A stretch of DNA of 64,000 bases, taken from assembly GCA_963824885.1 (NCBI GenBank), contig CAWGQN010000001.1, positions 228,315-292,314 of the forward strand. Reading direction: 5' to 3'. The notes under the pieces are model-generated. The model was not told where the DNA came from and did not search any database. It saw only the letters and a program-made list of their open reading frames with translations. Source of the stretch: CAWGQN01 sp963824885. Its GTDB lineage: Bacteria; Actinomycetota; Actinomycetes; Actinomycetales; Microbacteriaceae. Of the stretch, positions 26,108 through 36,374 are shown piece after piece (the first letter of the stretch is position 1; every line of letters begins with the position of its first letter). The position numbers were made by a program, and so were the translations under genes.

Positions 26108-26971
26108 ATGGTTTTGGTGCTTGACGCGCATTTACCGCTCGTGTGGCGTTCCCCCAACGATTTACAATTGGGAATTGAAGAACCGGTCGCCATTTTTCGC
26201 CGCGCGAGCCACGCGACGCAAGCGGTTCTCGGAGCTCTCAAGCGCGGAACACCGCTCCAGACGCTCGAGGCAATCGCGACGCAAGCCGGAATGAGCTCGG
26301 CTGATCTCGACGATTTGCTCACGGCGGTTGAGCCCGCGCTCGACCGCTCGGCGGGTCGCCCGCAGCCGACTATTCGAGTACTCCTCGGCGGCGGCGGTCC
26401 CACGCTCGCCGCGATCACCTCGCTCCTCACACAATCGGGCGTTGCCGTGATCGATCTCGACGAGGGAATCGCGACCGAAGATTGCGCTCTCACTCGCGGT
26501 GACGACGGGTGCGTTCAGCCCAAGTCCCTCGCGGTCATTGTGTCGCACCACGTCGTGGCTCCGTTCGTCGCGGCCCGCTTGCTTCGCCGCGATACCGCGC
26601 ACCTCCCCATTGTGTTTGGCGAGCGAACGATCACCGTCGGTCCGTTCGTCGAGCCGGGCTTTGGCCCGTGCACGCGCTGCATTGATCTCTTTCGTCGCGA
26701 CCGCGATCCGGCGTGGCCCGCGATAGCAGCTCAGCTTCACGGAAAAAGCAGCGCGAGCGAAACGCCGCTCACAGTCGGCGAAGTCGCGGGAATCACGGTG
26801 CGCCTCCTCCAACGCCGCTTCGAGGGGAAAAATCACGATCTCGCGCACGTCGCACACTCTCTTGATTCGCGAACGGGATTCGTGTCGTCGATTACGTACG
26901 CGCCCCACTCGGAGTGTGGCTGCCAAATTCTTCCAGAAATCGCGAGCGACGCCGTTCGCGCGCCACGTTAG
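26108..26971 (+). CDS. ThiF/YcaO-associated cyclodehydratase-like protein
   Basis: The ATG at 26108 starts MVLVLDAHLPLVW (287 aa). An N-terminal winged-helix, peptide-clamp-like region (~20-75) precedes a ThiF/E1-like Rossmann segment beginning RVLLGGGGPTLAAI at ~95. Cys pairs CTRC near 198 and SECGC near 272 fit a structural zinc. Relatives act in azole peptide (TOMM) biosynthesis, but no YcaO, dehydrogenase or precursor gene is nearby. In actinobacteria this orphan form occurs beside the DUF2342 gene, so a housekeeping role is more likely. Its 3' end overlaps the convergent helicase gene by 80 bp. Confidence 0.7.
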   Translation: MVLVLDAHLPLVWRSPNDLQLGIEEPVAIFRRASHATQAVLGALKRGTPLQTLEAIATQAGMSSADLDDLLTAVEPALDRSAGRPQPTIRVLLGGGGPTLAAITSLLTQSGVAVIDLDEGIATEDCALTRGDDGCVQPKSLAVIVSHHVVAPFVAARLLRRDTAHLPIVFGERTITVGPFVEPGFGPCTRCIDLFRRDRDPAWPAIAAQLHGKSSASETPLTVGEVAGITVRLLQRRFEGKNHDLAHVAHSLDSRTGFVSSITYAPHSECGCQILPEIASDAVRAPR

Positions 26972-28679
26972 CGCCCGAGGTCGCCCACGACATCCACAGT
27001 TTGCGACGGGCTCGCGTGATACCCACGTAGAGCAATCGACGTTCTTCTTCAATCTGAGCGGGCGTTCTCGCGTAACTGATGGGGAGCAAGCCCTCCGAAA
27101 GACCCACAATATGAACCTCGTCCCACTCGAGACCCTTCGCGGCGTGCACGGTCACGAGGGTTACGGCCGAGAGGGTCGGTTCGTGATGCGTTGATTGCCG
27201 TTCGAGGAGCTGGTCGGTAAATTCGCGAAACGACGTGTCACGCGGCGCCTGATCCGCGAGAGTCATGAGCGCATTGAGCGATTCCCATCGATTGCGCAGT
27301 GCCCCGGCACTCGCGGGCGGTCGATCCGTCAAACCCAGCGACCGCAAGACGTCGCTGACCGACTTGAAGAGCGGTTCGCCCGAAATCGACACCGATGCCG
27401 CGCGCAAGTGCGAAACAGCTTGCTTGACCTCGATCAAATCGAAAAAGCGCTGCGCCCCTCGAAGGTGCGAACTCACGCCCAATTCGGCGAGCGCGACCTC
27501 GATTGCGGCGGATTGCACCGTGAGGCGATAGAGCACGGCAATGTCTTGTGGCCGCACTCCCTCGGCAATTCGCGATGCGACGCGCTCCGCGACGCCCCGC
27601 GCTTCGTGCACATCGCTCGAATACCGGTCGACCTGAACTCGCTCGAACTCTCGCGCCGAACCCGCTGCCGACGGATTGGTCCCGTGAGACGTGAGAACCA
27701 CCGCGCCCGCGTGACCCCTCATGAGGCGATTGGCCGTGTCGACAATTTCTGGCGTTGATCGATAGTTGTTGTCAAGGCGCACAACCTGAGCGCCCTCGTA
27801 TCGGTTTTCAAACGTCACGAGGTACTCGCTCGTGGCACCCGCAAACGAGTAGATTGTTTGGTTTGCGTCTCCAACGACGCACACGTCTCGTCGCTCGCCG
27901 ACCCACGCGTCGAGAAGTCCCTTTTGCAAGGGCGAGACATCTTGAAACTCGTCGACTATGAAGAACCGGTATTGTTCCCGCACCTGGAGCGCTACTTTCG
28001 GTTCCGATTCGATCATGCCCGTCGTCACGAGCAGCACGTCTTCAAAGTCGATTTGGCGCCGTGCGTCTTTGAGATCCTCATACGCTTGATGCAGCGCGGC
28101 CATTTGGTCAAGGGTCAGCGACGCGAGCGTCGGCCGTGAAACCGCGATTGATGCATACTGGGCAATGCTCAATTGTGAGAGTTTGCGCCACTCGATTTCT
28201 GCCGCGAGATCGCGAAGCGTCGCGGTGTCGATTTTCAGCCCGAGCGCGTGTGCGACGTGACCGAGCGCGCGCGCTTTTCCATCGAGCACGGTGGGCGCCG
28301 GGTGCCCAACCACCAACGGCCAAAAATAATTGAGCTGCGACAGGGCCGCGGAGTGAAACGTCCGGGCCGCGACTCCGGGCGCTCCGAGATCGCGAAGGCG
28401 CGATCTCAATTCCGACGCCGACCGCGACGTAAACGTGAGGGCCAAGACTCGATTGGGCGCGTATGCTCCCGTCGCAACCCCGTACGCGATGCGGTGGGTG
28501 ATCGCTCGAGTCTTACCCGTTCCGGCACCCGCGAGCACGCACACGGGACCCCGAAGGGCTTGCGCCGCACGACGCTGATTCTCGTCGAGACCGTCGAGGA
28601 GGCTCTCTGGCGCCCCGATCTCTCGGATTCCGCTCGTCACGAGGCCATCGTTCTCTGGCGCACGGGACATGTCGACCAA
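26892..28679 (-). CDS. UvrD/PcrA-type ATP-dependent DNA helicase (UvrD2-like, no HRDC)
   Basis: 595-residue superfamily 1 helicase with Q motif (LDENQRRAA), Walker A GAGTGKT 51-57, motif II FIVDEFQD, motif III GDANQTIYSFAGA, motif IV YRSTPEIV, motif V TVHAAKGLEWD and motif VI YVGITRARR. It ends soon after motif VI, so it lacks the HRDC domain of actinobacterial UvrD2. It probably unwinds DNA in repair. Divergent from the phosphotransferase-like gene. Confidence 0.92.
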   Translation of the reverse strand: MVDMSRAPENDGLVTSGIREIGAPESLLDGLDENQRRAAQALRGPVCVLAGAGTGKTRAITHRIAYGVATGAYAPNRVLALTFTSRSASELRSRLRDLGAPGVAARTFHSAALSQLNYFWPLVVGHPAPTVLDGKARALGHVAHALGLKIDTATLRDLAAEIEWRKLSQLSIAQYASIAVSRPTLASLTLDQMAALHQAYEDLKDARRQIDFEDVLLVTTGMIESEPKVALQVREQYRFFIVDEFQDVSPLQKGLLDAWVGERRDVCVVGDANQTIYSFAGATSEYLVTFENRYEGAQVVRLDNNYRSTPEIVDTANRLMRGHAGAVVLTSHGTNPSAAGSAREFERVQVDRYSSDVHEARGVAERVASRIAEGVRPQDIAVLYRLTVQSAAIEVALAELGVSSHLRGAQRFFDLIEVKQAVSHLRAASVSISGEPLFKSVSDVLRSLGLTDRPPASAGALRNRWESLNALMTLADQAPRDTSFREFTDQLLERQSTHHEPTLSAVTLVTVHAAKGLEWDEVHIVGLSEGLLPISYARTPAQIEEERRLLYVGITRARRKLWMSWATSGANVARERRRSRFLEEFGSHTPSGART

Positions 28680-28768
28680 TCCACTGGGGTTCGAGGATAC
28701 TTCACGGTGTCGCTTTCGAGGCGTGGCGAACGACGACGGCTGGCAAATGTCAACCTAACCTGGGACTC

Positions 28769-29854
28769 ATGGTTATCTCGCACCTCACTTTAGCCGCGTT
28801 GACGTCGTCGGCGATGGCCGACGTGAGCGTGACGGCAGCCCGACCCTTTACAACGAACTCGCACGGGCTGTTCGACACGGCACTCGTTGCGACGAGCGAC
28901 GGCCGCCGATTGCTCGTACGCGCGCCATCCACGGCGACCTCGGTCGACGAGTTAAAAGCAGATAGCCATGCCGTGCGGACCCTCAGCACGGGAATCCGCA
29001 GCCGTTTGCCCTTCGATCTTCCCGTCGTGTTGAGCGAAACCTCGCTGTCGCCGTCGAAAACGAGCGCGCTGCCAGTTTCGATCTATGATTTCCTCGACGG
29101 TGTGCCGCTCGATGCCAGCCGCATGGGTCACTCGCCCGAGCTCGTCCTCTCGGTCGCGCGCGCGATGAACGCGATTCACGGTTTGCCGACGTCGTTTGTC
29201 GCGGATGCGGGTCTGCCCGTGCGAAGCGCGCTCGACAGTAAGGCGTTTGCAATCGCGGTCATCGAGCGAGCGGCGGATTCGGGGCGCGTGCCGTCCGAGC
29301 TCACGACGCGGTGGACGCGTGCGGCAGACGACCCCACCGTGTGGCGATTCGACCCCACCGTGATTAACGGCTCGCTCACCGTTGACTCGTTTCTCGTGAC
29401 GGGCGATTCACTATCGGGAATCGTCGGGTGGGCCGCGCTGAGCGTCGGTGACCCCGCGCACGACATGCGGTGGCTCGTGAACGCGAACGGCGATGCGACG
29501 TTCGCCGAATACGCGCTCGCTCGCCGCGGAAGTTCGGATCCGCAGCTTCACGTGCGCGCGAGCCTCTATTCTGAACTCGAAATTGCGCGATGGCTCCTGC
29601 ACGGCATCGATGAGCGAAATGACTCGATTATCGACGACGCGGTGCGCATGCTTGACCGCCTTGCCGCCGGAGTCCAGAGCGAGTCACTGGGGAGCCTCTC
29701 TCCAGCGACCGGCCCCGTGCTCGACGTGTCGGCCGTTGAAGACCTCCTCGACGAAACGCCGGGCGACGGGCGGCCACTCGAGAGCGCCGCGCGCTACGCG
29801 GGATTCGCCGCCGACACCGACGACCACATCGAGACGAGTTCGCGTTCCGAGTAG
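28769..29854 (+). CDS. Phosphotransferase-fold protein with degenerate active site
   Basis: 361 residues with the aminoglycoside/macrolide phosphotransferase layout. The catalytic loop usually read as HGDLHxxN is here INGSLTVDSFL, and the metal-binding GVIDW is GIVGWAAL before the conserved GDPAHDMRW. The catalytic Asp and the second Asp are both missing, so it is probably a pseudokinase rather than a resistance enzyme. The C-terminal ~60 residues are acidic. It sits between uvrD-like and adnB genes, as in related actinobacteria, and overlaps adnB tail to tail by 61 bp. Confidence 0.75.
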   Translation: MVISHLTLAALTSSAMADVSVTAARPFTTNSHGLFDTALVATSDGRRLLVRAPSTATSVDELKADSHAVRTLSTGIRSRLPFDLPVVLSETSLSPSKTSALPVSIYDFLDGVPLDASRMGHSPELVLSVARAMNAIHGLPTSFVADAGLPVRSALDSKAFAIAVIERAADSGRVPSELTTRWTRAADDPTVWRFDPTVINGSLTVDSFLVTGDSLSGIVGWAALSVGDPAHDMRWLVNANGDATFAEYALARRGSSDPQLHVRASLYSELEIARWLLHGIDERNDSIIDDAVRMLDRLAAGVQSESLGSLSPATGPVLDVSAVEDLLDETPGDGRPLESAARYAGFAADTDDHIETSSRSE

Positions 29855-32800
29855 GACCGCCGAGGTCGAACAACCGCGTTGTCGGCGACGAAGTAGAAAA
29901 CGGCGTCAACGCGCTCGGGAGCGATCCCCTTCCACTGCGAAAAAGCTCGGCGATAGAGGGCAAGCTGGAGGTTTCTCAGTTCGAGGTCGGTGTCATCGCG
30001 CGGCGCCTTTCCGGTTTTCCAGTCGACAATCTGGTAGCGCTCGCCACTGCGATAGACCGCGTCGAGTTTGCACACAATCACGTGCTCACCGAGAATCATG
30101 TGAATTTCGAGCTCGACCTCGTCGGGCCGACGGTTCGCCCACTCCGAGGCTTCGAACGTGAGGGTGAGACGAGCGAGCGTTTCGTCGTCACTCGAGCGGT
30201 CACGCGTGGCATCGCCCTCGCGACCGACCACGGTTGCGTCGACCAGCGCGGGAGGCGACACACCGAGGGCGCGCTTTTCGACCCACGAATGAAATCGTGT
30301 TCCGACCGTCGCCTCTCGAACCGGCCGCTCGGGCACGGGCCGACGACGCTGTGTCGCAATAGCGAGGGGGTCGCTCACATAGTCTTTGAAGCGCGACGCG
30401 GGAATGCGCCGTGGAAGAGCACCGTGGCCGCATTGTGTCGCTCGAGCGTCGCGCTCGGCCACAAGCAGCGTAATGTCTCGAGACCACTCCGTTGTCGCAG
30501 CCGGGTCGGCGCTGCGAACCGCCGCCGCGGCGGCGCGCACGCGAGGTGCCCGATCACCCAAGGGATCTCGCGGCCACTCAACGGACTCAACCCCGTCACC
30601 AAGTGGGTTTTCAGTGCTCACCGGCTCTCGCGCAATCGGTTCTTTCCCGGTGAGGTGTGCCGACTCCAGTTCGCGAATAAACACGCTCGGGCCTCTCGCG
30701 CGACGCGGAGACGCCCAAAACGACCCGCTCACCAAGAGGCTTTCTTTTGCGCGCGTCATTCCAACGTACGCAAGCCTGCGGTCTTCGGACGCGCGCCGCT
30801 CGACGATGCCGTCTTCGTATCGACGAATCGCCTCGACGACCTCTTTTTGCGTCGTCGCACCGCGCCAATCGAAGGGCGGAAGCTCGGCGGAATCCCCGCG
30901 GAATTCGTCGGGTAACGCTCCAAAAGCGAGCCATCCCTTCTTGCTCCGCGCGGCGCCCGAGAACTCGCCGTCGACAAACCGCGGAAGAGCAACGTGGTCC
31001 CACTCGAGACCCTTCGCGCCGTGAACCGTCAGTATCTGAACCGTGCCGGGCTCGGGTTCTTCGCACCGCGGCGCCAACGAGTCGTTCCGTTCGGCTTGGC
31101 GAATCCACGACAAGAACGAGCCGAGTGTTGCGGCCGTGTCGGTCGCGCGGAATTCGCGAATATGGTCCTCGAACGCGTCGAGACTCGCTTGTGCGCCCGG
31201 TGCCGACTCGTTCGCTGCCGCCTCGCAATCAAGCCGGAGTTCGTGCACGACGGTCGTGACAAGCTCGATGAGGTCGCTGCCCGTCCGTGATCGAAGAGTC
31301 GCGAATACTCGCGCGGCGTCTCTCAAGCGATCCAGACCAACAGGGCTGAATCCGCTCAGCGCGCCGCTATCGGGTCGAGAGTCCGCCAAAAAATCGAGCG
31401 CGTCAATGATCGATGGAGCGTCATCATCGGCGACCGAACCGCGTTGACGTTCGCGCACGTGCGCCGCGAGCGGCTGCAATCGGTCGTCACGCTCGCTGAG
31501 CCACGACGCAAGAGCGCGAAGCGAGACGATGTCTTTCGTGCCAATCCGCCAGCGTGCTCCCGTGAGGAGTCTGACGAGTTCGGACCCCGCGGTCGCATCG
31601 TGCAACACGCGCAACGCGCACACGACGTCGACGACAACCGGTTCGTCGAGAAGACCCCCCATGCCGAGTACGCGAAACGGCACGTCGCGTCGCGCGAGAG
31701 CCGCGGTGAAGGGCGCGATTGACTTGATTGACCGACACAACACGGCCGCGGTGGGGAGAGAATCACCCTCTTTTCCGCTCGCGAGCACACTGACAAACCA
31801 GTCGGCCACCGCGCGGGCTTCGTCAATAATCGTCTCGTGATACGACACCTCAACGGCACCCGAACTCGCGTGGGGCCGCGGCTCTAAACTCTCGACGGGG
31901 ACGGGTGACGCGGCCCTCAAGGGTTCGACGATCCGATTCGCGACCGCGAGGACGTGCCGCGAGTTGCGCCAGCTCGTCGACAGGGCGAACACACGAGCGC
32001 CCTCGTCGGCGCGACCGAAGTCGCGCGAAAAGCGGGCCAAATTGGCGGAGCTCGCGCCGCGCCATCCGTAAATTGACTGGTGCGGATCGCCGACCGCCAT
32101 GACCCCGTGACCCGCAAAAAGTGTTGCCAATAACCGCGTTTGTACGACACTCGTGTCTTGGTACTCGTCAAGAATGACCGCGCGAAATCGGTCCCGATGG
32201 TCGGCGGCAACGCTCGGCACTCGCTCGCACACGGCGAGAGCTAGGGCCACCTGATCGGAATATTCGACGAGAGATCGCGCCGCTTTTTCGGCGGAAAATT
32301 GTTCGGCAAGATCAACAAGAGGACCGAGCGCTGTTGCTGAAGCGAGCGGATCTCTCAAATCGGCAAACAGCCCCGCGACGCGCGGCGATCCGGTCGGAAG
32401 GTCAGCGATCAACGCAAACTCGTGGCTCAGCGCACGCACGCGGTCGCCGCGCGCCACATTTTCGCTCAGCGCTCGACTGAGTCCGATGACGGCGGCGGTG
32501 ATGTGGTCGACACTTTTGTCGAGATCGACGAGACGAGTGTCGGAGCTCGTCACGACGAGGCGACGCGCCATGTGCCACGCCGCGGGATCGCTCAACACGA
32601 GCGCGTCGGGTTCGCGACCAACCGCGGCCGCGTTCTCCCGAAAAATGGTGTGGGCAAACGAGTTGTAGGTCGCCACGGTGGGCGCGTCAAACGCGTCAAG
32701 AACAACGTCGGTCAGTCCCGCTGAAACGAGGTCGTGACAGCGCCGTCGAATGCGGGTCGTGAGTTCGCCCGACGCCTTCCGCGTAAACGTCAGACCCAGC

Positions 32801-32994
32801 ACGTGGGACGCATCAATCATGCGATTCGCGAGCAACCACACGACGCGGTTTGCCATTGTCTCGGTTTTCCCGCTGCCCGCGCCGGCAATAACAATGCTCG
32901 GCTCGAGCGGCGCCTCAATGATCGCGCGCTGCTGTTCGGTTGGCATCGGCTGATTGAGTGCGCTCGCAATCTCCCGCGCGCTACATCGCGTCAC
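29794..32994 (-). CDS. adnB: AdnB: motor-nuclease subunit of the AdnAB DNA end-resection complex
   Basis: The GTG at 32994 overlaps the adnA stop in GTGA. The 1066-residue protein has an N-terminal UvrD-like motor with Walker A GAGSGKT 38-44, motif II VILDEYQD, GDPHQSIYGWRGA, TVHGAKGLEWD and YVGMTRAKE. A C-terminal RecB-type nuclease carries the catalytic DWKTGK at 991-996. All motor motifs are intact, so this is the active translocase of the pair. Role: processing of DNA double-strand breaks, replacing RecBCD/AddAB. Confidence 0.93.
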   Translation of the reverse strand: MTRCSAREIASALNQPMPTEQQRAIIEAPLEPSIVIAGAGSGKTETMANRVVWLLANRMIDASHVLGLTFTRKASGELTTRIRRRCHDLVSAGLTDVVLDAFDAPTVATYNSFAHTIFRENAAAVGREPDALVLSDPAAWHMARRLVVTSSDTRLVDLDKSVDHITAAVIGLSRALSENVARGDRVRALSHEFALIADLPTGSPRVAGLFADLRDPLASATALGPLVDLAEQFSAEKAARSLVEYSDQVALALAVCERVPSVAADHRDRFRAVILDEYQDTSVVQTRLLATLFAGHGVMAVGDPHQSIYGWRGASSANLARFSRDFGRADEGARVFALSTSWRNSRHVLAVANRIVEPLRAASPVPVESLEPRPHASSGAVEVSYHETIIDEARAVADWFVSVLASGKEGDSLPTAAVLCRSIKSIAPFTAALARRDVPFRVLGMGGLLDEPVVVDVVCALRVLHDATAGSELVRLLTGARWRIGTKDIVSLRALASWLSERDDRLQPLAAHVRERQRGSVADDDAPSIIDALDFLADSRPDSGALSGFSPVGLDRLRDAARVFATLRSRTGSDLIELVTTVVHELRLDCEAAANESAPGAQASLDAFEDHIREFRATDTAATLGSFLSWIRQAERNDSLAPRCEEPEPGTVQILTVHGAKGLEWDHVALPRFVDGEFSGAARSKKGWLAFGALPDEFRGDSAELPPFDWRGATTQKEVVEAIRRYEDGIVERRASEDRRLAYVGMTRAKESLLVSGSFWASPRRARGPSVFIRELESAHLTGKEPIAREPVSTENPLGDGVESVEWPRDPLGDRAPRVRAAAAAVRSADPAATTEWSRDITLLVAERDARATQCGHGALPRRIPASRFKDYVSDPLAIATQRRRPVPERPVREATVGTRFHSWVEKRALGVSPPALVDATVVGREGDATRDRSSDDETLARLTLTFEASEWANRRPDEVELEIHMILGEHVIVCKLDAVYRSGERYQIVDWKTGKAPRDDTDLELRNLQLALYRRAFSQWKGIAPERVDAVFYFVADNAVVRPRRSYSERELVSMWSSVSAANPA

Positions 32995-35900
32995 GAGGCA
33001 CACACCGCCTTGACGAGGTGGATACGGTATTCGTATGCGGCGTGCGGATCGTGCTCGCCGAGGCCCGTCGTTCCGCGAAACGACGATTGTGCCATTCCGC
33101 GCGCCGCGGCCTCGATCCTGCTCCGTATGTCGAGCACACCGTCGTCGGCGAGAGGTCCCATCACGAATTCTTTGTATCGCGTCGATTTGTTTCCGAGAGC
33201 CACGAACACGAGCTTTGCGGCGCCGGCCCGAACTCCCGGGATGACCTCGTCGAAGGCTCCCGCGTGAAGAGCGAGCTGATAACTGCCCAATTGGGCGTGT
33301 GTTGCTATCGTTCGAGAGGCGGGCACGGATGTGCCCGTTTTCAGGTCGACAATCACGACCGAGCCGTCCGCGGTTTTCTCAATGCGGTCGATCATTCCGA
33401 CCACGCGCGCGCGACCGACCTCGACCTCGAACCGTCCCTCCGAACTCACAAGAACACCACCCGCGCGCTCGAAATCACGAAGATAGTCAGAAATGCCCGC
33501 TGCTTTTCGACGCGTCGCGCGTCTCTCGCGCTCGGCAATCCACGATGATTCGAACGTCAGTTCTCTCCACCGATTCTCGACCCCGCGCCACACCGCGTCG
33601 ACGTCGAGCGCGGATCCCTCGGTCGTGCTCAGTTCTTCGGCGACCGCGTGCAGAATTGTTCCGATTCCGGCGGCAATTCCGCTTGCACGCACAGCGACCG
33701 AGTCAATGAACCACGCGAGCGGCGATTTTTCAAACGTTTCGAGCGTCGACGGCGATACTCGCACGAGCGTTCCCGGTTCGATGATCGGCTCGAGGTTCGA
33801 CACGTCGCTCAATCCGTACCACTCGTCGGGGTCAGCACCGGGCACGCCCTCGCGCGCGAGCCGTGCAAGGCTCGCGGCCGCGCCGCGCGACCCCGACACG
33901 GTGAGCTCCCGACGAAGCGCGCCAACGAGAGAGCGAAGGGACAGCGAGTGAGTCTCGAGACGACCGCGCGATCCCGACTCGGCGTTCGCGAGCGTCCCGT
34001 CAGAGGGCGATGTTTCGGCGTCGGGCGCACTGCTCATCGCCTCTCGAGCGAAGCGAAGTAACGCGGAGGGTTGCTCGTCGTCATTTGCGACCGCCGTCAC
34101 AAGAACGAGGCGTCGCGCTCGAGAACTCGCGAGAGCGAACAGGCGCAATTCGTCGCCCAGCACGGCGGAGCGCGCATCGCGGCTCTCGTTCGTTGACTCT
34201 CCCCCGCTCGCGGACACGGCATCGAGATCACTCGCGTGCACGAGCGAGTGTCGGCCTTGAAGGTTCGGCCACACCCCCTCTTGCACACCGGCAATGGCAA
34301 CCGCGTCGAATTCTTCGCCGACGACCGCCGCGGGTGCAGCGACCAAAACGGTGCTGGCCTGTCGCGTGGGTGCCAGGGTATCTTCGGGGATTTCGGCCGC
34401 GAGAATTTCGTCGATGAACGTGCGCGATGACCCGAGCGGATCGCGCTCGACAAACCGCTTCGCCGCGGTGAAGAGCGCGACCATCGCGTCGAGGTGTCGG
34501 TTGGCCTCGTCGGCAACCGGCCCGAACTCGAGCGCGTCCTTGTGCCACCGAGGGCCGAGTTCGCTGCGCTCCCACAGTGTCCACAGCAATTCGTCAATTG
34601 TCGCTCCCGCCTCGACGCTCGCTCGAGCGGCCGAGAGATTTGCGGCGAGTTTAGCCAATTGACGCGCGGAGGGCCCGTCAATCGTTTCCAATCGAGACGC
34701 ACCCGACAGCGCGTCACACACGAGGTCGTCGCTTGAGCGAGAACCGCCGCCCGCACTGTCTTCGCGTCGGAGGGCGCGCTTGACGCGCCTGAGCGACAAA
34801 TGGTCCAAACCGCCCAACGGCCCCAAAGCGAGATCGGTTGCCGTTTCTGGATCGATCTCCGAATTGTCGAGGGCAACCCGCGCCGCGACGACCACGTGCC
34901 GCGCCGCGATGTCGTCGCGTACCGCACGAACGCCCGAGCGGGTCCGGACGGGAACCTCGGCGCTCGCAAGCGAGCGCGCGAGCGCGTCAACGAGAGCACC
35001 GGATCGCACAATCACGGCCATGTGCGACCACGGAACGCCGTGAAGAACGTGCTGCTCTCGAAGGAATCGCGCCACGAGCGCCGCTTCGTGGGACCGCGAC
35101 GTGGCCTCAACGACCGTGAGTGCGTTGTCGTCGTCCGCGCCGGACTCGACCGCGCGAGCCGCTCTCTGGCGCCCCGCGGCAGCCGAGCCAATTCGATGCG
35201 TGACCGCGCTCGTCAGCCGACGGAGCGGGACCGGTTGCCGATAGACGTGATCGAGAACAAGCTCGGCGGTGTGTGGTACACCCAGGGCCTCGCCAATTGT
35301 CCCCAACAGAGACACGTTGGCACCGCGAAACGTCGCACTCGACACGTCGGGATCGCCAAACGCAACGACGGTCGTTCCCCGCGCGGCACAAGCCCGAAAC
35401 AACGCGGCTGCTCCTGACGTAAAGTCTTGAGCGTCGTCGACGACGACGAGGCGCGGCACGCGCGACGCTCCCGAATCAACCTCGGCGGCAGCCGCCTGGA
35501 GGAATTCGGCCGAATCGAGCGATACGCCACGATAGCTGTCGAGGACGCGCTCGTATTGAGAAATCACCGCGCTCGCGGCGCACCACTCGGGGTGCCTCGA
35601 CGCGGCACCGAGTCGATCCAGATCGGCCGGCCGAACGCCCAACTCGATCGCTCGAGTCATGAGTTCTCGCAACTCACTACGAAACGACGCGAGTAATCGA
35701 ACCTCTCGAGGCAAATCGGTGGGCCACCGAATACGGCCATCGGTCGCGTCACCACTCAACAACTCACAAAGAATCTGGTCTTGTTCGGCGCCGGTGACCA
35801 AGCGCGGAGGATCGTCGCCATTCGATATCGCCGCATCGCGCACAATCGAAAATGCGAGCGAATTGAGGGTTCGAACCCGAGAACCGTTCGTCGGAACACC

Positions 35901-36209
35901 GAGTCGCACGGCAACAATGTCGCGCAGTCGCGTTGCGGATGAGCGGCCGGGCACCACGACCGAGAGAGAATCCACGGGCACCCCGCGTCGCACGCGATCA
36001 ACAACAAACTCGACGAGGGTTGCAGTTTTGCCCGATCCTGGAGCACCGAGAATCGCCGCCGAGCGGTCCAATTCAAGATCGAGGACTCGCCGTTGCGATT
36101 CATCGAGAACCTCGCGCCTCGCACGGCCGAATACGCGCTCGTCGCCGCGTCCTGATCCCGTAAATTGCCGTGTCGCCACGACCACGACCGTACCGGGTGC
36201 GGGTGACAT
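32991..36209 (-). CDS. adnA: AdnA: motor-nuclease partner subunit of AdnAB
   Basis: The ATG at 36209 with AAGAAG upstream gives 1072 aa. An in-frame start at 36452 would cross the divergent DUF3107 gene. Walker A GAPGSGKT (55-62) is kept, but motif II reads VVDDAQDF rather than DExQD and other motor motifs are weak, as in AdnA subunits whose motor is vestigial. The C-terminal RecB-like nuclease has GMIDRIE and DLKTG at 955-959. First gene of the adnA-adnB operon, with 4-nt overlap to adnB. Confidence 0.92.
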   Translation of the reverse strand: MSPAPGTVVVVATRQFTGSGRGDERVFGRARREVLDESQRRVLDLELDRSAAILGAPGSGKTATLVEFVVDRVRRGVPVDSLSVVVPGRSSATRLRDIVAVRLGVPTNGSRVRTLNSLAFSIVRDAAISNGDDPPRLVTGAEQDQILCELLSGDATDGRIRWPTDLPREVRLLASFRSELRELMTRAIELGVRPADLDRLGAASRHPEWCAASAVISQYERVLDSYRGVSLDSAEFLQAAAAEVDSGASRVPRLVVVDDAQDFTSGAAALFRACAARGTTVVAFGDPDVSSATFRGANVSLLGTIGEALGVPHTAELVLDHVYRQPVPLRRLTSAVTHRIGSAAAGRQRAARAVESGADDDNALTVVEATSRSHEAALVARFLREQHVLHGVPWSHMAVIVRSGALVDALARSLASAEVPVRTRSGVRAVRDDIAARHVVVAARVALDNSEIDPETATDLALGPLGGLDHLSLRRVKRALRREDSAGGGSRSSDDLVCDALSGASRLETIDGPSARQLAKLAANLSAARASVEAGATIDELLWTLWERSELGPRWHKDALEFGPVADEANRHLDAMVALFTAAKRFVERDPLGSSRTFIDEILAAEIPEDTLAPTRQASTVLVAAPAAVVGEEFDAVAIAGVQEGVWPNLQGRHSLVHASDLDAVSASGGESTNESRDARSAVLGDELRLFALASSRARRLVLVTAVANDDEQPSALLRFAREAMSSAPDAETSPSDGTLANAESGSRGRLETHSLSLRSLVGALRRELTVSGSRGAAASLARLAREGVPGADPDEWYGLSDVSNLEPIIEPGTLVRVSPSTLETFEKSPLAWFIDSVAVRASGIAAGIGTILHAVAEELSTTEGSALDVDAVWRGVENRWRELTFESSWIAERERRATRRKAAGISDYLRDFERAGGVLVSSEGRFEVEVGRARVVGMIDRIEKTADGSVVIVDLKTGTSVPASRTIATHAQLGSYQLALHAGAFDEVIPGVRAGAAKLVFVALGNKSTRYKEFVMGPLADDGVLDIRSRIEAAARGMAQSSFRGTTGLGEHDPHAAYEYRIHLVKAVCAS

Positions 36210-36374
36210 CTCGCTTCTTGCGATCGTGCAGCGCGCAAATTCAGGGACGGTAGAGACCGCGAGAGGCGCAAATTTCGTCCGCGCCCACCGTGCCGGACCG
36301 ATTGCGTGCCATACTCTGGCAGAGCGGTTGTGGGCGCGATGCCCGCGGCACAGCGTGTTTGAAAGGCGAACCTG

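Noticed and set aside
28680..28768. LexA/SOS box between the helicase and phosphotransferase genes
   Set aside because: A TCGACC...GGTTCGA pair is present but the spacing does not fit the actinobacterial SOS box.
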